From contig NZ_LFNG01000005.1 of the NCBI RefSeq assembly GCF_001045435.1, positions 62,001 to 126,000 on the forward strand: a DNA stretch of 64,000 nucleotides. The letters are read 5' to 3'. How positions within the stretch are numbered: the stretch's first letter is position 1; every line of letters starts with the position of its first letter. This document shows positions 17,585 through 26,305 of this stretch, one piece after another. Origin of the DNA: Chryseobacterium koreense CCUG 49689 (GTDB lineage Bacteria; Bacteroidota; Bacteroidia; Flavobacteriales; Weeksellaceae). Under the pieces are notes generated by a model, which was not told the DNA's origin, did no database searches, and worked only from the letters and a program-made list of their open reading frames with translations. The translations under genes and the position numbers were made by a program.

Positions 17585-18571
17585 TTATGGAGTGTGATTG
17601 TGCGGTTCTTCTAAATCCGTTAAAAATTCAGCATTAAACTGATCTACACCCGCCCCAATTTCCTCCGCCATCATTTTTTCTACCCGGACTTTTTTGATGG
17701 CAATATTTAATTCATTCCCTAAAAGAATCAGGATAATATTGATATTCACCCAAACCATTACCAGAATAATGGAGCCAATCGATCCGTAAAGCACATTGTA
17801 TTTGGCAAAATCCTGCACATAGATCGCGAAGAAATAAGTGACCAGCATAAACAGAACCGTAGTTAAAATCGCTCCAGGAAGCGCCTGTTTGAACGTGGTG
17901 ATTTTCAGGCAGCCCACCCAATAAAACAAGGCCAACAGAATCAGATAAAAAATTGGAAATGAGATAAACCCGATGATCCTCGACATATTTTTGACCAACC
18001 AGGAAATGTTGATTTCAGGGGTGAACAGTTTTAAGACCACCTCGCTGTAATAAACCCCCAAAAGTGAGGCGATGATCAAAACCACAAAAGCAATGGTAAT
18101 GCCGAAAGCCACAAGATATTCTTTCACCACTCCCCTTTGCAGATTGGTATTGAGGTTGAATCCATTGATCAGCGAATGGGTCCCGTTAATTGCGAAAACC
18201 ATCGCAAAAACAATGGTGAGATTGCTGATGTTTTTCATATTCGGGATGATGAAATTGTTGATGTAGCCGGAAACGTCTTTCTGGATATGCGCCGGGAAAA
18301 TATTAGGCATCAAAATCTCGAAAATATAAAACTGAAGTTTGTCGTAATGGGGCAAAAGAGGCAAAAGCGAGAGCAGGAACAGGATAAAGGGAAATAAGCT
18401 CAGAAAGAAACTCCATGAAATACTCGCGGCCATTCTTCCAATCTGCATTTTGAAAACTCCTTTTCCATAAACCTCAAACATTTTCCATAATGAAATCCCC
18501 AAAAAAGGGATATGGATTTGATCAAGGAAATTGCGAAACTTAATCAGGAATTGTGGAGTTTTTATGCCCAT
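17585..18571 (-). CDS. YihY/BrkB family inner-membrane protein
   Basis: A 328-residue multi-spanning membrane protein. About six hydrophobic segments are visible, with the family-typical early block GRMAASISWSFFLSLFPFILF. The family was once annotated as ribonuclease BN, which is wrong; its transport or envelope function is not established. Its start lies 30 bp from the divergent rlmH start, and the two predicted promoters interlock in that gap. The C-terminal 40 residues are charged and cytosolic. A -7 motif on the minus strand at 18590-18597 (TATCTTTG) predicts a leader of about 15 bases. Confidence 0.9.
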   Translation of the reverse strand: MGIKTPQFLIKFRNFLDQIHIPFLGISLWKMFEVYGKGVFKMQIGRMAASISWSFFLSLFPFILFLLSLLPLLPHYDKLQFYIFEILMPNIFPAHIQKDVSGYINNFIIPNMKNISNLTIVFAMVFAINGTHSLINGFNLNTNLQRGVVKEYLVAFGITIAFVVLIIASLLGVYYSEVVLKLFTPEINISWLVKNMSRIIGFISFPIFYLILLALFYWVGCLKITTFKQALPGAILTTVLFMLVTYFFAIYVQDFAKYNVLYGSIGSIILVMVWVNINIILILLGNELNIAIKKVRVEKMMAEEIGAGVDQFNAEFLTDLEEPHNHTP

Positions 18572-18576
18572 TCATC

Positions 18577-18597
18577 TATATTTGCAAAACAAAGATA
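18577..18597. promoter_or_regulatory. Interlocked divergent promoters of rlmH and the YihY gene
   Basis: A plus-strand -7 motif TATATTTG (18577-18584) and a minus-strand -7 motif TATCTTTG (18590-18597) are both exact matches to TAnnTTTG. Predicted starts are near 18588 (plus) and 18586 (minus), practically back to back, so each -7 element lies at the start of the other transcript. Both genes start within 30 bp of each other. Confidence 0.6.
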
Positions 18598-18601
18598 AGA
18601 A

Positions 18602-19075
18602 ATGAGAATCAATTTGATCTGCATCGGAAAGACGGATGACAAGGAAATTTCGGGCCTAATTAAATATTACCAAAACCGTCTCCCCAAACATTGGAACTTC
18701 GAAATCACCGAAATTCCCGATGTGAAGAATGCGAAAAATCTCTCCGCCGAACTCCTGAAAAAAGAAGAGGGAAAACTTTTTCTCAATCATACAGAAAACT
18801 CAGATTACATCATCCTTCTCGACGAAAAGGGAAAACAGTTTAGCAGCAGAGAATTTGCGGCAAAAATTGACGGCTGGATGAATTCTTCTTTCAAAAAAAT
18901 CTCTTTCTTCATCGGTGGTGCCTACGGATTTTCCGACGAAATCTATCAAAGAGCAAATGAGAAAATGTCTTTGTCTAAAATGACTTTCACCCACCAAATG
19001 ATCCGCTTATTCTTTGTGGAACAAATTTATCGTGCAGATCAGATCCTTCAGGGAAAACCTTATCATAATGACTAA
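18602..19075 (+). CDS. rlmH: 23S rRNA pseudouridine-1915 N3-methyltransferase RlmH
   Basis: A 157-residue SPOUT-class enzyme of the usual length. It methylates pseudouridine 1915 in helix 69 of 23S rRNA on the assembled ribosome. The SAM-binding knot is visible as FFIGGAYGFSDEI, followed by LSKMTFTHQMIRLFFVEQIYRA, the family's C-terminal signature, given here in short form. LLDEKGKQFSSREFA matches the central conserved block. Expressed from the promoter interlocked with that of the YihY gene. Confidence 0.96.
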   Translation: MRINLICIGKTDDKEISGLIKYYQNRLPKHWNFEITEIPDVKNAKNLSAELLKKEEGKLFLNHTENSDYIILLDEKGKQFSSREFAAKIDGWMNSSFKKISFFIGGAYGFSDEIYQRANEKMSLSKMTFTHQMIRLFFVEQIYRADQILQGKPYHND

Positions 19076-19219
19076 AAGCGCCAAGTAAATAGGTTCTGGA
19101 GCCATGGAGAATGGGATCTTATTTGAAATTCTTCGATTTCCGTGGAAAGTTGGATTGAATTTTCAAAATTTATAGGATCTTCCATCATCAGTCTCCACGC
19201 TTTTCCTTATTTTTGAATA

Positions 19220-19996
19220 ATGGATTTATCTTTACGAACGGTCACGGTGATGCGATACATCCTGCCTTTGCGAGAAGGCGGAAGTTTGCCGGCTTTGGCA
19301 GAAGCGGATGACGACTTTAAATATGTGCTGAAATTCCGTGGCGGCGGACATGGCGTGAAAATGCTGATTTCCGAATTATTGGGCGGGAAAATTGCCCAGG
19401 CTTTAGGCTTACAAATTCCCGAACTGGTTTTCGCCAATCTGGATGTGGATTTTGGCAGAACTGAAGCCGACGAAGAAATCCAGGATTTGCTGAAATTTTC
19501 GGAAGGACTGAATTTGGGACTTCATTTCCTTTCAGGAGCCATTGCCTATGATCCATCGGTAAAAACCGATCCGCTTCTGGCTTCCAAAATTGTGTGGCTT
19601 GATGCTTTCATCACCAATATCGACCGGACTTTCAAGAATACAAATCTGTTGATGTGGCACAAAGAATTGTGGGTGATCGACAACGGCGCTTCCTTTTATT
19701 TCCACCATTCCTGGGAAAATTTTGAGAAACATGCTTTAAGCCCATTTGCCTACATCAAAGAACACGTGCTTTTGAAGCAAGCCACCATGCTTGATGAAGC
19801 GGATATTTTTGCGAAAACGCTTCTGAATGAACAAATTTTCAGGGAAATTGTGGAACTTATTCCTTTGGAATGGCTCGACTGGAAAGACACCGAAATGACT
19901 CCCGAAGAAATCAAAGAAGTTTATTTCAACTTCATGAAGACGCGACTGGAAAATTCGATAAACTTTGTAAACGAAGCAAAACATGCAAGAGGTTAA
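19220..19996 (+). CDS. HipA-like kinase-fold protein
   Basis: A 258-residue protein matching the small HipA-like family that is paired with DUF3037. A nucleotide-binding lysine and glycine loop are seen at VLKFRGGGHG (K38). The catalytic loop is FITNIDRTFKNTN (D135, N140), and the metal-binding DFG-like segment is WVIDNGASF (D154). It lacks the N-terminal N-subdomain 1 of full-length HipA, and no HipB-like DNA-binding antitoxin is adjacent. It overlaps the DUF3037 gene by 14 bp. Kinase activity is predicted from the conserved residues; the target is unknown. A toxin role is possible but unproven. Confidence 0.8.
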   Translation: MDLSLRTVTVMRYILPLREGGSLPALAEADDDFKYVLKFRGGGHGVKMLISELLGGKIAQALGLQIPELVFANLDVDFGRTEADEEIQDLLKFSEGLNLGLHFLSGAIAYDPSVKTDPLLASKIVWLDAFITNIDRTFKNTNLLMWHKELWVIDNGASFYFHHSWENFEKHALSPFAYIKEHVLLKQATMLDEADIFAKTLLNEQIFREIVELIPLEWLDWKDTEMTPEEIKEVYFNFMKTRLENSINFVNEAKHARG

Positions 19997-20366
19997 AATC
20001 TACGAATACGCAGTAATACGGCTCGTTCCGAAAGTTGAAAGGGAAGAATTTTTCAACATCGGGCTCGTTATGTTTTCCAAGAAGGCGAAATATATTAGGG
20101 CTGAATTTCACCTTTGTCCGGACAAATTTGCCTTAATGCATTCCAAGCTCGATTACGAAGATGTGCAGCATAATCTGGATAATTTCAAAGCGGTTGCCAA
20201 CGGTGAAAAATCCGGCGGAGAAATCGCCCTTCTCGATATTCCGGAAAGGTTCCGATGGCTGACTGCAGTGCGGAGTTCCGTGGTTCAAACTTCGAGACCG
20301 CATCCCGGAAAAACGGTTGATCTGGATGCGACTTTTGAAAGGTTGTTTGAGGAGCTGGTGAGATAA
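19983..20366 (+). CDS. DUF3037 protein paired with the HipA-like kinase
   Basis: A 127-residue cytosolic protein. The start (YEYAVIRLVPKVEREEFFNIGLVMF) is the characteristic DUF3037 opening, and FRWLTAVRSSVVQTSRPH is the second conserved block. It overlaps the HipA-like gene by 14 bp, so their translation is coupled. The pair recurs in many bacteria, which suggests a shared function such as substrate and enzyme, or regulator and enzyme, but no role is established. The end is convergent with the helicase gene, 59 bp away. Confidence 0.82.
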   Translation: MQEVKIYEYAVIRLVPKVEREEFFNIGLVMFSKKAKYIRAEFHLCPDKFALMHSKLDYEDVQHNLDNFKAVANGEKSGGEIALLDIPERFRWLTAVRSSVVQTSRPHPGKTVDLDATFERLFEELVR

Positions 20367-20425
20367 ATGCTCTTTTATCTACTTAAAACCCAAGCAAATC
20401 CTGGAAATCACGAGCAAACCATTCC

Positions 20426-22768
20426 CTAGATTTTCGTCAGTTTCGCAAACTTCAAAATCAGATTCTTTTCGCCTTCATGCTGGAAAACCACTTTTGCCTT
20501 AATGTTTTTCGGGTCGGTTCCATCCAAAAAGGTTACTTCACCGATTCCGAAACGGTCATGCCGAACTTTGTCGCCCACTTCGATGTCTTCAGAACTTTGC
20601 CCGCTCGGATTGATGATTTTCGCGGTGGAAATAGGTTTTAGGTTTTTCGGCAGCGATTGAGGTTCCGGATTTTCGGCTCTGCTCAACTTTTTCTTCGGAT
20701 CCTGTTTTTTGAAGAATCTCGGTTCACTTGGAGCATCGTCGAAAATATTGGATTTCAAACCGGAATGGTTCACAAATCGGCTCTCGATCGCAGGATTGAT
20801 GAATTCGATAAATTGGGTATCCACCTCACTTAAAAATCTTGAAGGTTCTGCATCCGTAATTTTTCCCCACTGAAATCGGGAAACTGCGTAAGTGAAATAC
20901 ACCTGCTTTTCAGCTCTGGTTAAGGCAACATAGAATAACCTTCTTTCCTCTTCCAATTCTTCACGGGTGGAAGAACTCATAAAACTCGGGAACAGATTCT
21001 CCTCCAATCCCACCAAATGCACGATCGGAAACTCCAATCCTTTTGAAAGGTGAATCGTCATCAGCGAAACTTTGTCCGTTCCGTCGTCTTCCTTGTCTTT
21101 TTGAGTATCTGCCGAAAGTGCGATGTTTTCTAAGAAATTTGACAAACTTGGATTTCCGTCTTCCAACTGTTGTTGCTCCTCGATGAAACCCTGCATGGAG
21201 TTCAGCAATTCCTGCACATTTTCCACACGGGAAATTCCTTCTGGAGTTTGGTCGTCTTTCAAAAACTTGATTAAGCCGCTTCTTTTGGCCACTTCCATCG
21301 CAATATTGTACACATTTTCAGTTTTCAATAAAACCTGAAATGCCTTAATCATTGACCAAAAATCCGAGAGCTTAGTTAAAACTCCATTATTCAATCCTAA
21401 TTGTGGTGCATAAAACCCAAGATTATCTAAAACTTGCGATACGGAAATATTCTGTGAATCAGCAAAAACAATCAGTTTATTCTGGGTGGTTTCGCCAATT
21501 CCGCGTGCGGGATAATTGATGACTCTGAACAAAGCCTCGCTGTCATTTTCATTGACCAAAAGCCGAAGATAACCAATTAAATCTTTCACCTCTTTCCTTT
21601 GGTAGAAAGACAATCCGCCGTAAACCCGGTAGGGAATATTCTTTTTCCGAAGTGCATCTTCAAAGGCGCGGGTTTGCGAATTGGTTCGGTACAAAATCGA
21701 AAAATCGCTGAATTTTCTTTGTTGGGAATGATGGAGTTCCCAAATATTTCCAGCTACAAAATTCGCCTCATCCGCATCGGAAAGTGCGCGGTAAACTTTG
21801 ATTTTTTCGCCTTCCTCATTATCTGAAAAAACATTCTTCTTGAATTGCTGCACGTTTTTGGAGATCACCACATTCGCCGCATTCACGATGTTTTGGGTGG
21901 AGCGGTAATTCTGTTCCAGGGACACCGTTTTTGCGTCGGGATAATCTTTTTTAAAGTTCAGGATATTATAAATATTCGCACCTCGGAACGAGTAAATCGA
22001 CTGTGCATCATCTCCCACCACACAGATATTTTCGAATTTGGAAGCCAAAGCTTTCACAATCAGGTATTGCGAATGATTGGTATCTTGGTACTCATCCACC
22101 AGAATATACCGGAAACGGTCCTGATATTTCGCCAAAACTTCTGGGAAGCGAGTTAGTAATTCATTGGTTTTCAACAACAAATCATCGAAATCCATTGCAC
22201 CATTCTTGTAACATGCCTCCACATATTTCTGGTAGATCAAACCGATGTGTTTCATGTTCGTTCTTTCATCTGCCTCGATCAATTCAGGATTGTTGAAATA
22301 GGCCTTTACGGTGATCAGATTATTTTTGTAGGAAGAAATCCTTGCCTGCACTTTTTTCGGTTTGTATAAATCCGAATCGATATTGAGTTCTTTGATGACT
22401 TTCTTAATGACATTCAAAGAATCTTGGGAATCATAAATCGTAAAATTAGACGGGAATCCCAAATAATGCGCCTCGCTTCTCAGAATCCTTGCAAAAACCG
22501 AGTGGAATGTCCCCATCCAGAGTGACCTGGCTTCGCTCTCTCCCACTACTTTCGCGATACGCTCCTTCATTTCCTTCGCTGCTTTGTTGGTAAAAGTCAA
22601 AGCCAAAATATGGAAAGGATCCACGAGATTCGTAATCAAATGGGCGATCCGCATCGTGAGGACACGGGTTTTTCCCGAACCTGCACCGGCGAGAACCATC
22701 AGTGGTCCCTGCAGCGTAGTCACAGCTTCATATTGTGCTTCATTTAATCCTTTCAAATAATCTGTCAT
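20426..22768 (-). CDS. UvrD/PcrA-type DNA helicase
   Basis: A 780-residue superfamily 1A 3'-5' helicase acting in repair and fork clearance. Walker A is AGAGSGKTRVL near residue 27. Walker B is ILVDEYQDTN, and motif III is GDDAQSIYSFRGA. Motif IV-VI elements include QNYRST, MTIHLSKGLEFP and VALTRAEK. The C-terminal part ends in a Tudor-like region (GDKVRHDRFGIGEV), which binds RNA polymerase in PcrA/UvrD. A minus-strand -7 motif TAAATTTG at 22786-22793 predicts a leader of about 14 bases. I cannot tell PcrA from UvrD by name here, so no symbol is given. Confidence 0.93.
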   Translation of the reverse strand: MTDYLKGLNEAQYEAVTTLQGPLMVLAGAGSGKTRVLTMRIAHLITNLVDPFHILALTFTNKAAKEMKERIAKVVGESEARSLWMGTFHSVFARILRSEAHYLGFPSNFTIYDSQDSLNVIKKVIKELNIDSDLYKPKKVQARISSYKNNLITVKAYFNNPELIEADERTNMKHIGLIYQKYVEACYKNGAMDFDDLLLKTNELLTRFPEVLAKYQDRFRYILVDEYQDTNHSQYLIVKALASKFENICVVGDDAQSIYSFRGANIYNILNFKKDYPDAKTVSLEQNYRSTQNIVNAANVVISKNVQQFKKNVFSDNEEGEKIKVYRALSDADEANFVAGNIWELHHSQQRKFSDFSILYRTNSQTRAFEDALRKKNIPYRVYGGLSFYQRKEVKDLIGYLRLLVNENDSEALFRVINYPARGIGETTQNKLIVFADSQNISVSQVLDNLGFYAPQLGLNNGVLTKLSDFWSMIKAFQVLLKTENVYNIAMEVAKRSGLIKFLKDDQTPEGISRVENVQELLNSMQGFIEEQQQLEDGNPSLSNFLENIALSADTQKDKEDDGTDKVSLMTIHLSKGLEFPIVHLVGLEENLFPSFMSSSTREELEEERRLFYVALTRAEKQVYFTYAVSRFQWGKITDAEPSRFLSEVDTQFIEFINPAIESRFVNHSGLKSNIFDDAPSEPRFFKKQDPKKKLSRAENPEPQSLPKNLKPISTAKIINPSGQSSEDIEVGDKVRHDRFGIGEVTFLDGTDPKNIKAKVVFQHEGEKNLILKFAKLTKI

Positions 22769-23013
22769 CGCAAAAATTTAACCCACAAATTTACGGAATT
22801 TTTGAGGATTCTAAATCCTGTTTTCAGTTCCGGGAAATCCGCAAAATACCAACATATTTAATCCTACCGGTAAATAAAATGATTCCCAAAATTGATTCAA
22901 TAGAAAAAAATAATCAATTTGAAAAGTAGGAATCTTTAAGAATAATATTAGAAATACACGCTATTTTCCCTCTATTTTTATTGCTCACCAACATGTTTTT
23001 CAAAAAAATAACT

Positions 23014-23021
23014 TATATTTG
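23014..23021 (+). promoter_or_regulatory. -7 promoter element of secG
   Basis: TATATTTG matches TAnnTTTG exactly and is followed by GC. The predicted start of transcription is near 23025, about 20 bases before the secG start. Confidence 0.6.
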
Positions 23022-23044
23022 CAAACTAAATTTTAGAACGAAAA

Positions 23045-23380
23045 ATGAGCACAATATTTACGTTATTCATGGTTTTGATCATGATTTTGAGCATCCTTCT
23101 AGTCATTGTGATTATGGCGCAAAACCCAAAAGGAGGCGGACTTTCCGGAACTTTTGGCGGCGCTTCTCCGGCGCAATTCGGGGTACAGCGAACCAATGAC
23201 TTCATGGAGAGAGCTACCTGGACTTTGGGAATCTCAATCGTTGTACTGATCTTTTTAAGTGTGGTTTTAACGGCTAAACCAAGCCAAATCATTCAACAAG
23301 CTCCGGCGAAAAAGGAAGCTCCAGCTCCGCAAACCGCTCCGGCTACAAATAATCCGGCTCCAGCTCCAGCGGGAAATTAG
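23045..23380 (+). CDS. secG: Protein-export membrane protein SecG
   Basis: A 111-residue SecG, the small accessory subunit of the SecYEG channel. Two transmembrane segments (about residues 4-22 and 57-77) flank the conserved cytosolic loop NPKGGGLSGTFGG. The C-terminal tail is an alanine/proline-rich repeat (PAPAPA-like), common in this phylum and probably disordered. It stands alone between its own promoter and a terminator at 23409-23437. Confidence 0.93.
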   Translation: MSTIFTLFMVLIMILSILLVIVIMAQNPKGGGLSGTFGGASPAQFGVQRTNDFMERATWTLGISIVVLIFLSVVLTAKPSQIIQQAPAKKEAPAPQTAPATNNPAPAPAGN

Positions 23381-23408
23381 TCAGAATAACTTAACAACAT
23401 ATAAGAAG

Positions 23409-23437
23409 CGGTCGGGAATTTCCCAGGCCGTTTTTTT
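23409..23437 (+). terminator. Intrinsic terminator after secG
   Basis: CGG..GGGA pairs with TCCC..CCG around an ATT loop, with a small internal bulge, and is followed by seven T. Confidence 0.75.
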
Positions 23438-23662
23438 ATGCAATTATTTTTGGATCATATTCCTCGATTGACGCTTTAATCATAAACCAATTGTGGTTCA
23501 ACTTCAATTTCACCACGTACAAAATCAGCACTTTTTCCAGATACCGGCGATTCCTATTTATCCCAGCAATCACCGACAGAAACTCAGTCCTATCAAGTGA
23601 ATTCTATTTTTTAACCATTCAGCGTAAACATGAAATTCCACCAGAATTTTTCTATCCGCCAT
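23436..23662 (-). pseudogene. Small frameshifted gene of unknown family
   Basis: On the minus strand, ATG at 23662 opens a frame reading MADRKILVEFHVYAEWLKN, which soon hits a stop (23570). A second frame, shifted by one base, continues from about 23603 (NSLDRTEFLSVIAGINRNRR, then YLEKVLILYVVKLKLNHN and WFMIKASIEEYDPKIIA) to a TAA at 23436-23438. Joined near the A-run at about 23604, they give one coherent 75-residue helical protein. The total of 227 bases is one short of a whole number of codons, as expected for a single-base deletion. No family recognised. It follows the terminator of the DedA gene, on the same strand. Confidence 0.4.
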
Positions 23663-23673
23663 GCTTTTAAGAC

Positions 23674-23700
23674 AAAAAAAACAGCCCTGAAAAAGGCTGC
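23674..23700 (-). terminator. Intrinsic terminator after the DedA gene
   Basis: On the minus strand CAGCC and GGCTG (23695-23699 with 23682-23686) form a stem around an A/T-rich loop, followed by a run of eight T. Confidence 0.75.
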
Positions 23701-23722
23701 ATTAAATATATAATTTTCCTGA

Positions 23723-24403
23723 TTATTCTGAATCCTTCTCTTCCTTTTTACCTCCAAAGAAAAACTTGATGATGATTGGAGCCGTAGTAATGACCACGAT
23801 GACCAAAATAATCATTTCTAAATGTGATTTCAAATCAATACCAAACTGGTCGATGAAGAGTTTGTCCAAATAATGCCCCGCAAAAACCAGGATAAACGAC
23901 CACAAAACCGCACCAACCACATTATCTACAAAAAATTCCTTTTTGTCCATTTTCACGATTCCTGCCACGATGGGCGTAAAAGTTCTCACAATTGGCAAGA
24001 ACCTGGCCATGATTACCGCTAACCGACCGTGTTGCTCAAAGAAGTCATGCGCCTGGAAAAGGTATTTCTTTTTGAACAAAAAAGTATCTTCCTTTTTGTA
24101 AAGGGCAGGTCCAGCTTTGTAACCAAACCAATAGCCAACTTCATTTCCAATGATTGCAGCAATCGAAATCGCCGTGGCTAAGATGGTGGTATCCAGCAAA
24201 TCGCTTCCGGTACCTCCGAAAGTTTCCTTCATTATTTCTACCGCATAAATCCCCGATACAAAAAGCAGACTGTCACCGGGAAGAAAAAATCCCACAAACA
24301 GCCCGGTTTCCGCGAAGATAATAAATAAGATGAGCCAAAAACCGCCCATCTTAATGTAAAATTCAGGATTTAGCAAATCCTTCCAACTTTCAAAATGATC
24401 CAT
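23723..24403 (-). CDS. DedA/VTT-domain membrane protein
   Basis: A 226-residue inner-membrane protein of the DedA (SNARE-associated/VTT) family; members act as lipid scramblases or undecaprenyl-phosphate flippases. The family signatures are present: ETGLFVGFFLPGDSLLF near residues 31-47 and FEQHGRLAVIMARFLPIVRTFTP in the middle, here given as the core ARFLPIVRTF, with the conserved arginines. A -7 motif TATCTTTG on the minus strand (24409-24416) would put the transcript start only about two bases before the ATG. It lies downstream of prfB by 71 bp on the same strand and may be partly co-transcribed. Confidence 0.92.
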   Translation of the reverse strand: MDHFESWKDLLNPEFYIKMGGFWLILFIIFAETGLFVGFFLPGDSLLFVSGIYAVEIMKETFGGTGSDLLDTTILATAISIAAIIGNEVGYWFGYKAGPALYKKEDTFLFKKKYLFQAHDFFEQHGRLAVIMARFLPIVRTFTPIVAGIVKMDKKEFFVDNVVGAVLWSFILVFAGHYLDKLFIDQFGIDLKSHLEMIILVIVVITTAPIIIKFFFGGKKEEKDSE

Positions 24404-24474
24404 ATTTGCAAAGATAATGAAACGCCGTTTTCACGGAGAATAAGATTTTGTTAAAGTTTCGTAAAGTTTTCGGT

Positions 24475-25587
24475 TCACAGGTCGAAATCATCATCTGAAA
24501 CAGCGGTTCCGTCCGCCATTAAGAATGCTTTCAGAAATGGAGTCAAATTACCGTTCATTACACCCTCCACATCTGAAGTCTCATAACCGGATCGGACATC
24601 TTTCACCAGTTTGTATGGATGCATCACATAATTCCTTATTTGGCTTCCCCATTCAATTTTCATTTTACCCGCTTCAATTTCATTTCTCGCCTTCATGCGC
24701 TCTTCCAATTCCATTTCGTAAAGACGGGAACGCAGTAGCTGCATCGCCTTTTCCTTGTTTTGAAGCTGCGAACGGCTTTCTGAGTTTTCGATGATGATTC
24801 CTGTGGGTGCGTGTCGAAGTCTTACCGCGGTTTCCACTTTGTTCACATTTTGTCCACCTGCACCGGAACTTCTCATGGTTTCAAAGGAAATATCCGCCGG
24901 ATTAATATTGATCTCAATGGTATCGTCAACCAAAGGATACACATAAACCGATACAAAACTGGTATGGCGTTTCGCGTTGGAATCAAATGGGGAAATCCGC
25001 ACCAATCGATGAACGCCGTTTTCGCCACGAAGATAGCCAAATGCGAACTCACCGTCGATTTCCAGAGTTACCGTTTTTACTCCGGCAACATCGCCTTCCT
25101 GAAAATTAAGTTCCCGGATTTTGTAGCCCTGATTTTCAGCCCACATCGTGTACATCCTCATCAACATCGATGCCCAGTCGCAGCTTTCGGTTCCTCCCGC
25201 TCCTGCCGTGATTTGCAGCACTGCAGATAGTTCATCTCCTTCATTGGAAAGCATATTCTTGAACTCCAGGTTTTCAATTTTTTCGATGAGCACCGGAAAT
25301 GCTTCCTCCAATTCCCTCTCTGAATCAGCATCTTCTTTCGCAAAATCAATCAAAACCTGAATATCCTCAAATCTGGAAAAAATCTCCTCATAATCATCAA
25401 CCCATTTTTTCTTGGAACGAAGCTGCTTCATGAAAACTTCAGCCTCCTTTGGATGATCCCAAAAATCGGGAGCAACAGTCTTTTCTTCATCGTTAATGAT
25501 TTCGAGTTTCTTTTTCTCGATCTGCAAATATTTATAAAGTTCCCCGATTCGGGATTGCGCATCTTTAAGCTGGTCGCTGTTTATCAT
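24475..25587 (-). CDS. prfB: Peptide chain release factor 2 (uninterrupted frame)
   Basis: A 370-residue class I release factor that reads UGA/UAA stops. The SPF anticodon tripeptide is at residues 199-201 (VRISPFDS), and the catalytic GGQ is at 244-246. Many bacterial prfB genes contain an in-frame UGA with a programmed +1 frameshift near codon 25. Here the matching region (KYLQIEKKK) reads straight through with no stop, so that autoregulation is absent. A -7 motif TATTTTTG on the minus strand (25592-25599) predicts a transcript start one or so bases before the ATG, so the mRNA may be leaderless. Confidence 0.95.
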   Translation of the reverse strand: MINSDQLKDAQSRIGELYKYLQIEKKKLEIINDEEKTVAPDFWDHPKEAEVFMKQLRSKKKWVDDYEEIFSRFEDIQVLIDFAKEDADSERELEEAFPVLIEKIENLEFKNMLSNEGDELSAVLQITAGAGGTESCDWASMLMRMYTMWAENQGYKIRELNFQEGDVAGVKTVTLEIDGEFAFGYLRGENGVHRLVRISPFDSNAKRHTSFVSVYVYPLVDDTIEININPADISFETMRSSGAGGQNVNKVETAVRLRHAPTGIIIENSESRSQLQNKEKAMQLLRSRLYEMELEERMKARNEIEAGKMKIEWGSQIRNYVMHPYKLVKDVRSGYETSDVEGVMNGNLTPFLKAFLMADGTAVSDDDFDL

Positions 25588-25645
25588 GTTGCAAAAATAC
25601 TGATTTCTTGATTGTTTTAAATAAACATATTTTTGAACTTTTCAT

Positions 25646-26305
25646 TTATTTCTTTGAAATCAAATGTGAATTTTCAATGGTTCCCAACGAAAATTCTTTG
25701 TAACGCACATCATAAGTCCCAAAAACCCGATCCCAAAAACTGGTGGTATTCCCGAAATTGCTTTTCCAGTTTTTGTAATGATGATACAGGTGATATTTTT
25801 GAATAAAGTGGAAATATCCACTTTTGAACGTTTTGTAATGTAAAAAATAGTGTACGTTTTCATAAAAGAAATAGTAGAAAATCAAGCCAAGGCAAAATGA
25901 AGAAGTCTGTGGAAGATCTTTAGTCAGCACGAAAACAATTCCAAAAAACACCAAAAACAAAGGATAGATGAGGAAAAAACCCGCGTTCAGAACATGGTGG
26001 TCGTCCATTTTCTGATGATGATAAATATGGAATGATTCCAAAAACCACCGCAAATTTTCATTGTTGAATTTCACATGGTAAACCCAGCGATGAAACACAT
26101 ATTCAAACAAAGACCAAGTGAAAAGTCCTAGCAGAAAACAGACGAAGTGCGCGGTACCCCACCCGAAATTTCTCAAGATAAAATAAACTAAAATCCCCAC
26201 TATTGGCAATATTTTAAAAAATACTGACAAAGGGTTTTCACTTGCGAACCAACTCAATAATTTCGGATTCGTGGTCGCCATATTGTGCATCTTTTTTGTT
26301 TTCAT
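25646..26305 (-). CDS. Fatty acid hydroxylase/sterol desaturase family membrane protein
   Basis: A 219-residue di-iron membrane hydroxylase. Histidine boxes are visible as HRWVYH, HIYHHQKMDDHH, HYFLHY and YHLYHHYKN, spread over four hydrophobic segments. Members hydroxylate fatty acyl chains of lipids, including 2-hydroxylation of sphingolipid-like acyl groups. The start overlaps the stop of the upstream acyltransferase gene by 4 bp (ATGA), which supports the first ATG and indicates coupled translation. The exact lipid substrate cannot be read; 2-hydroxylation of acyl chains is the likeliest reaction type. Confidence 0.85.
   Translation of the reverse strand: MKTKKMHNMATTNPKLLSWFASENPLSVFFKILPIVGILVYFILRNFGWGTAHFVCFLLGLFTWSLFEYVFHRWVYHVKFNNENLRWFLESFHIYHHQKMDDHHVLNAGFFLIYPLFLVFFGIVFVLTKDLPQTSSFCLGLIFYYFFYENVHYFLHYKTFKSGYFHFIQKYHLYHHYKNWKSNFGNTTSFWDRVFGTYDVRYKEFSLGTIENSHLISKK

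Larger units (their letters stand above)
23381..23722. other. 342-bp intergenic region between secG and the DedA gene
   Basis: It holds the secG terminator (23409-23437), a minus-strand frameshifted small gene (23436-23662) that fills most of the rest, and the terminator of the DedA gene (23674-23700). Confidence 0.6.
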
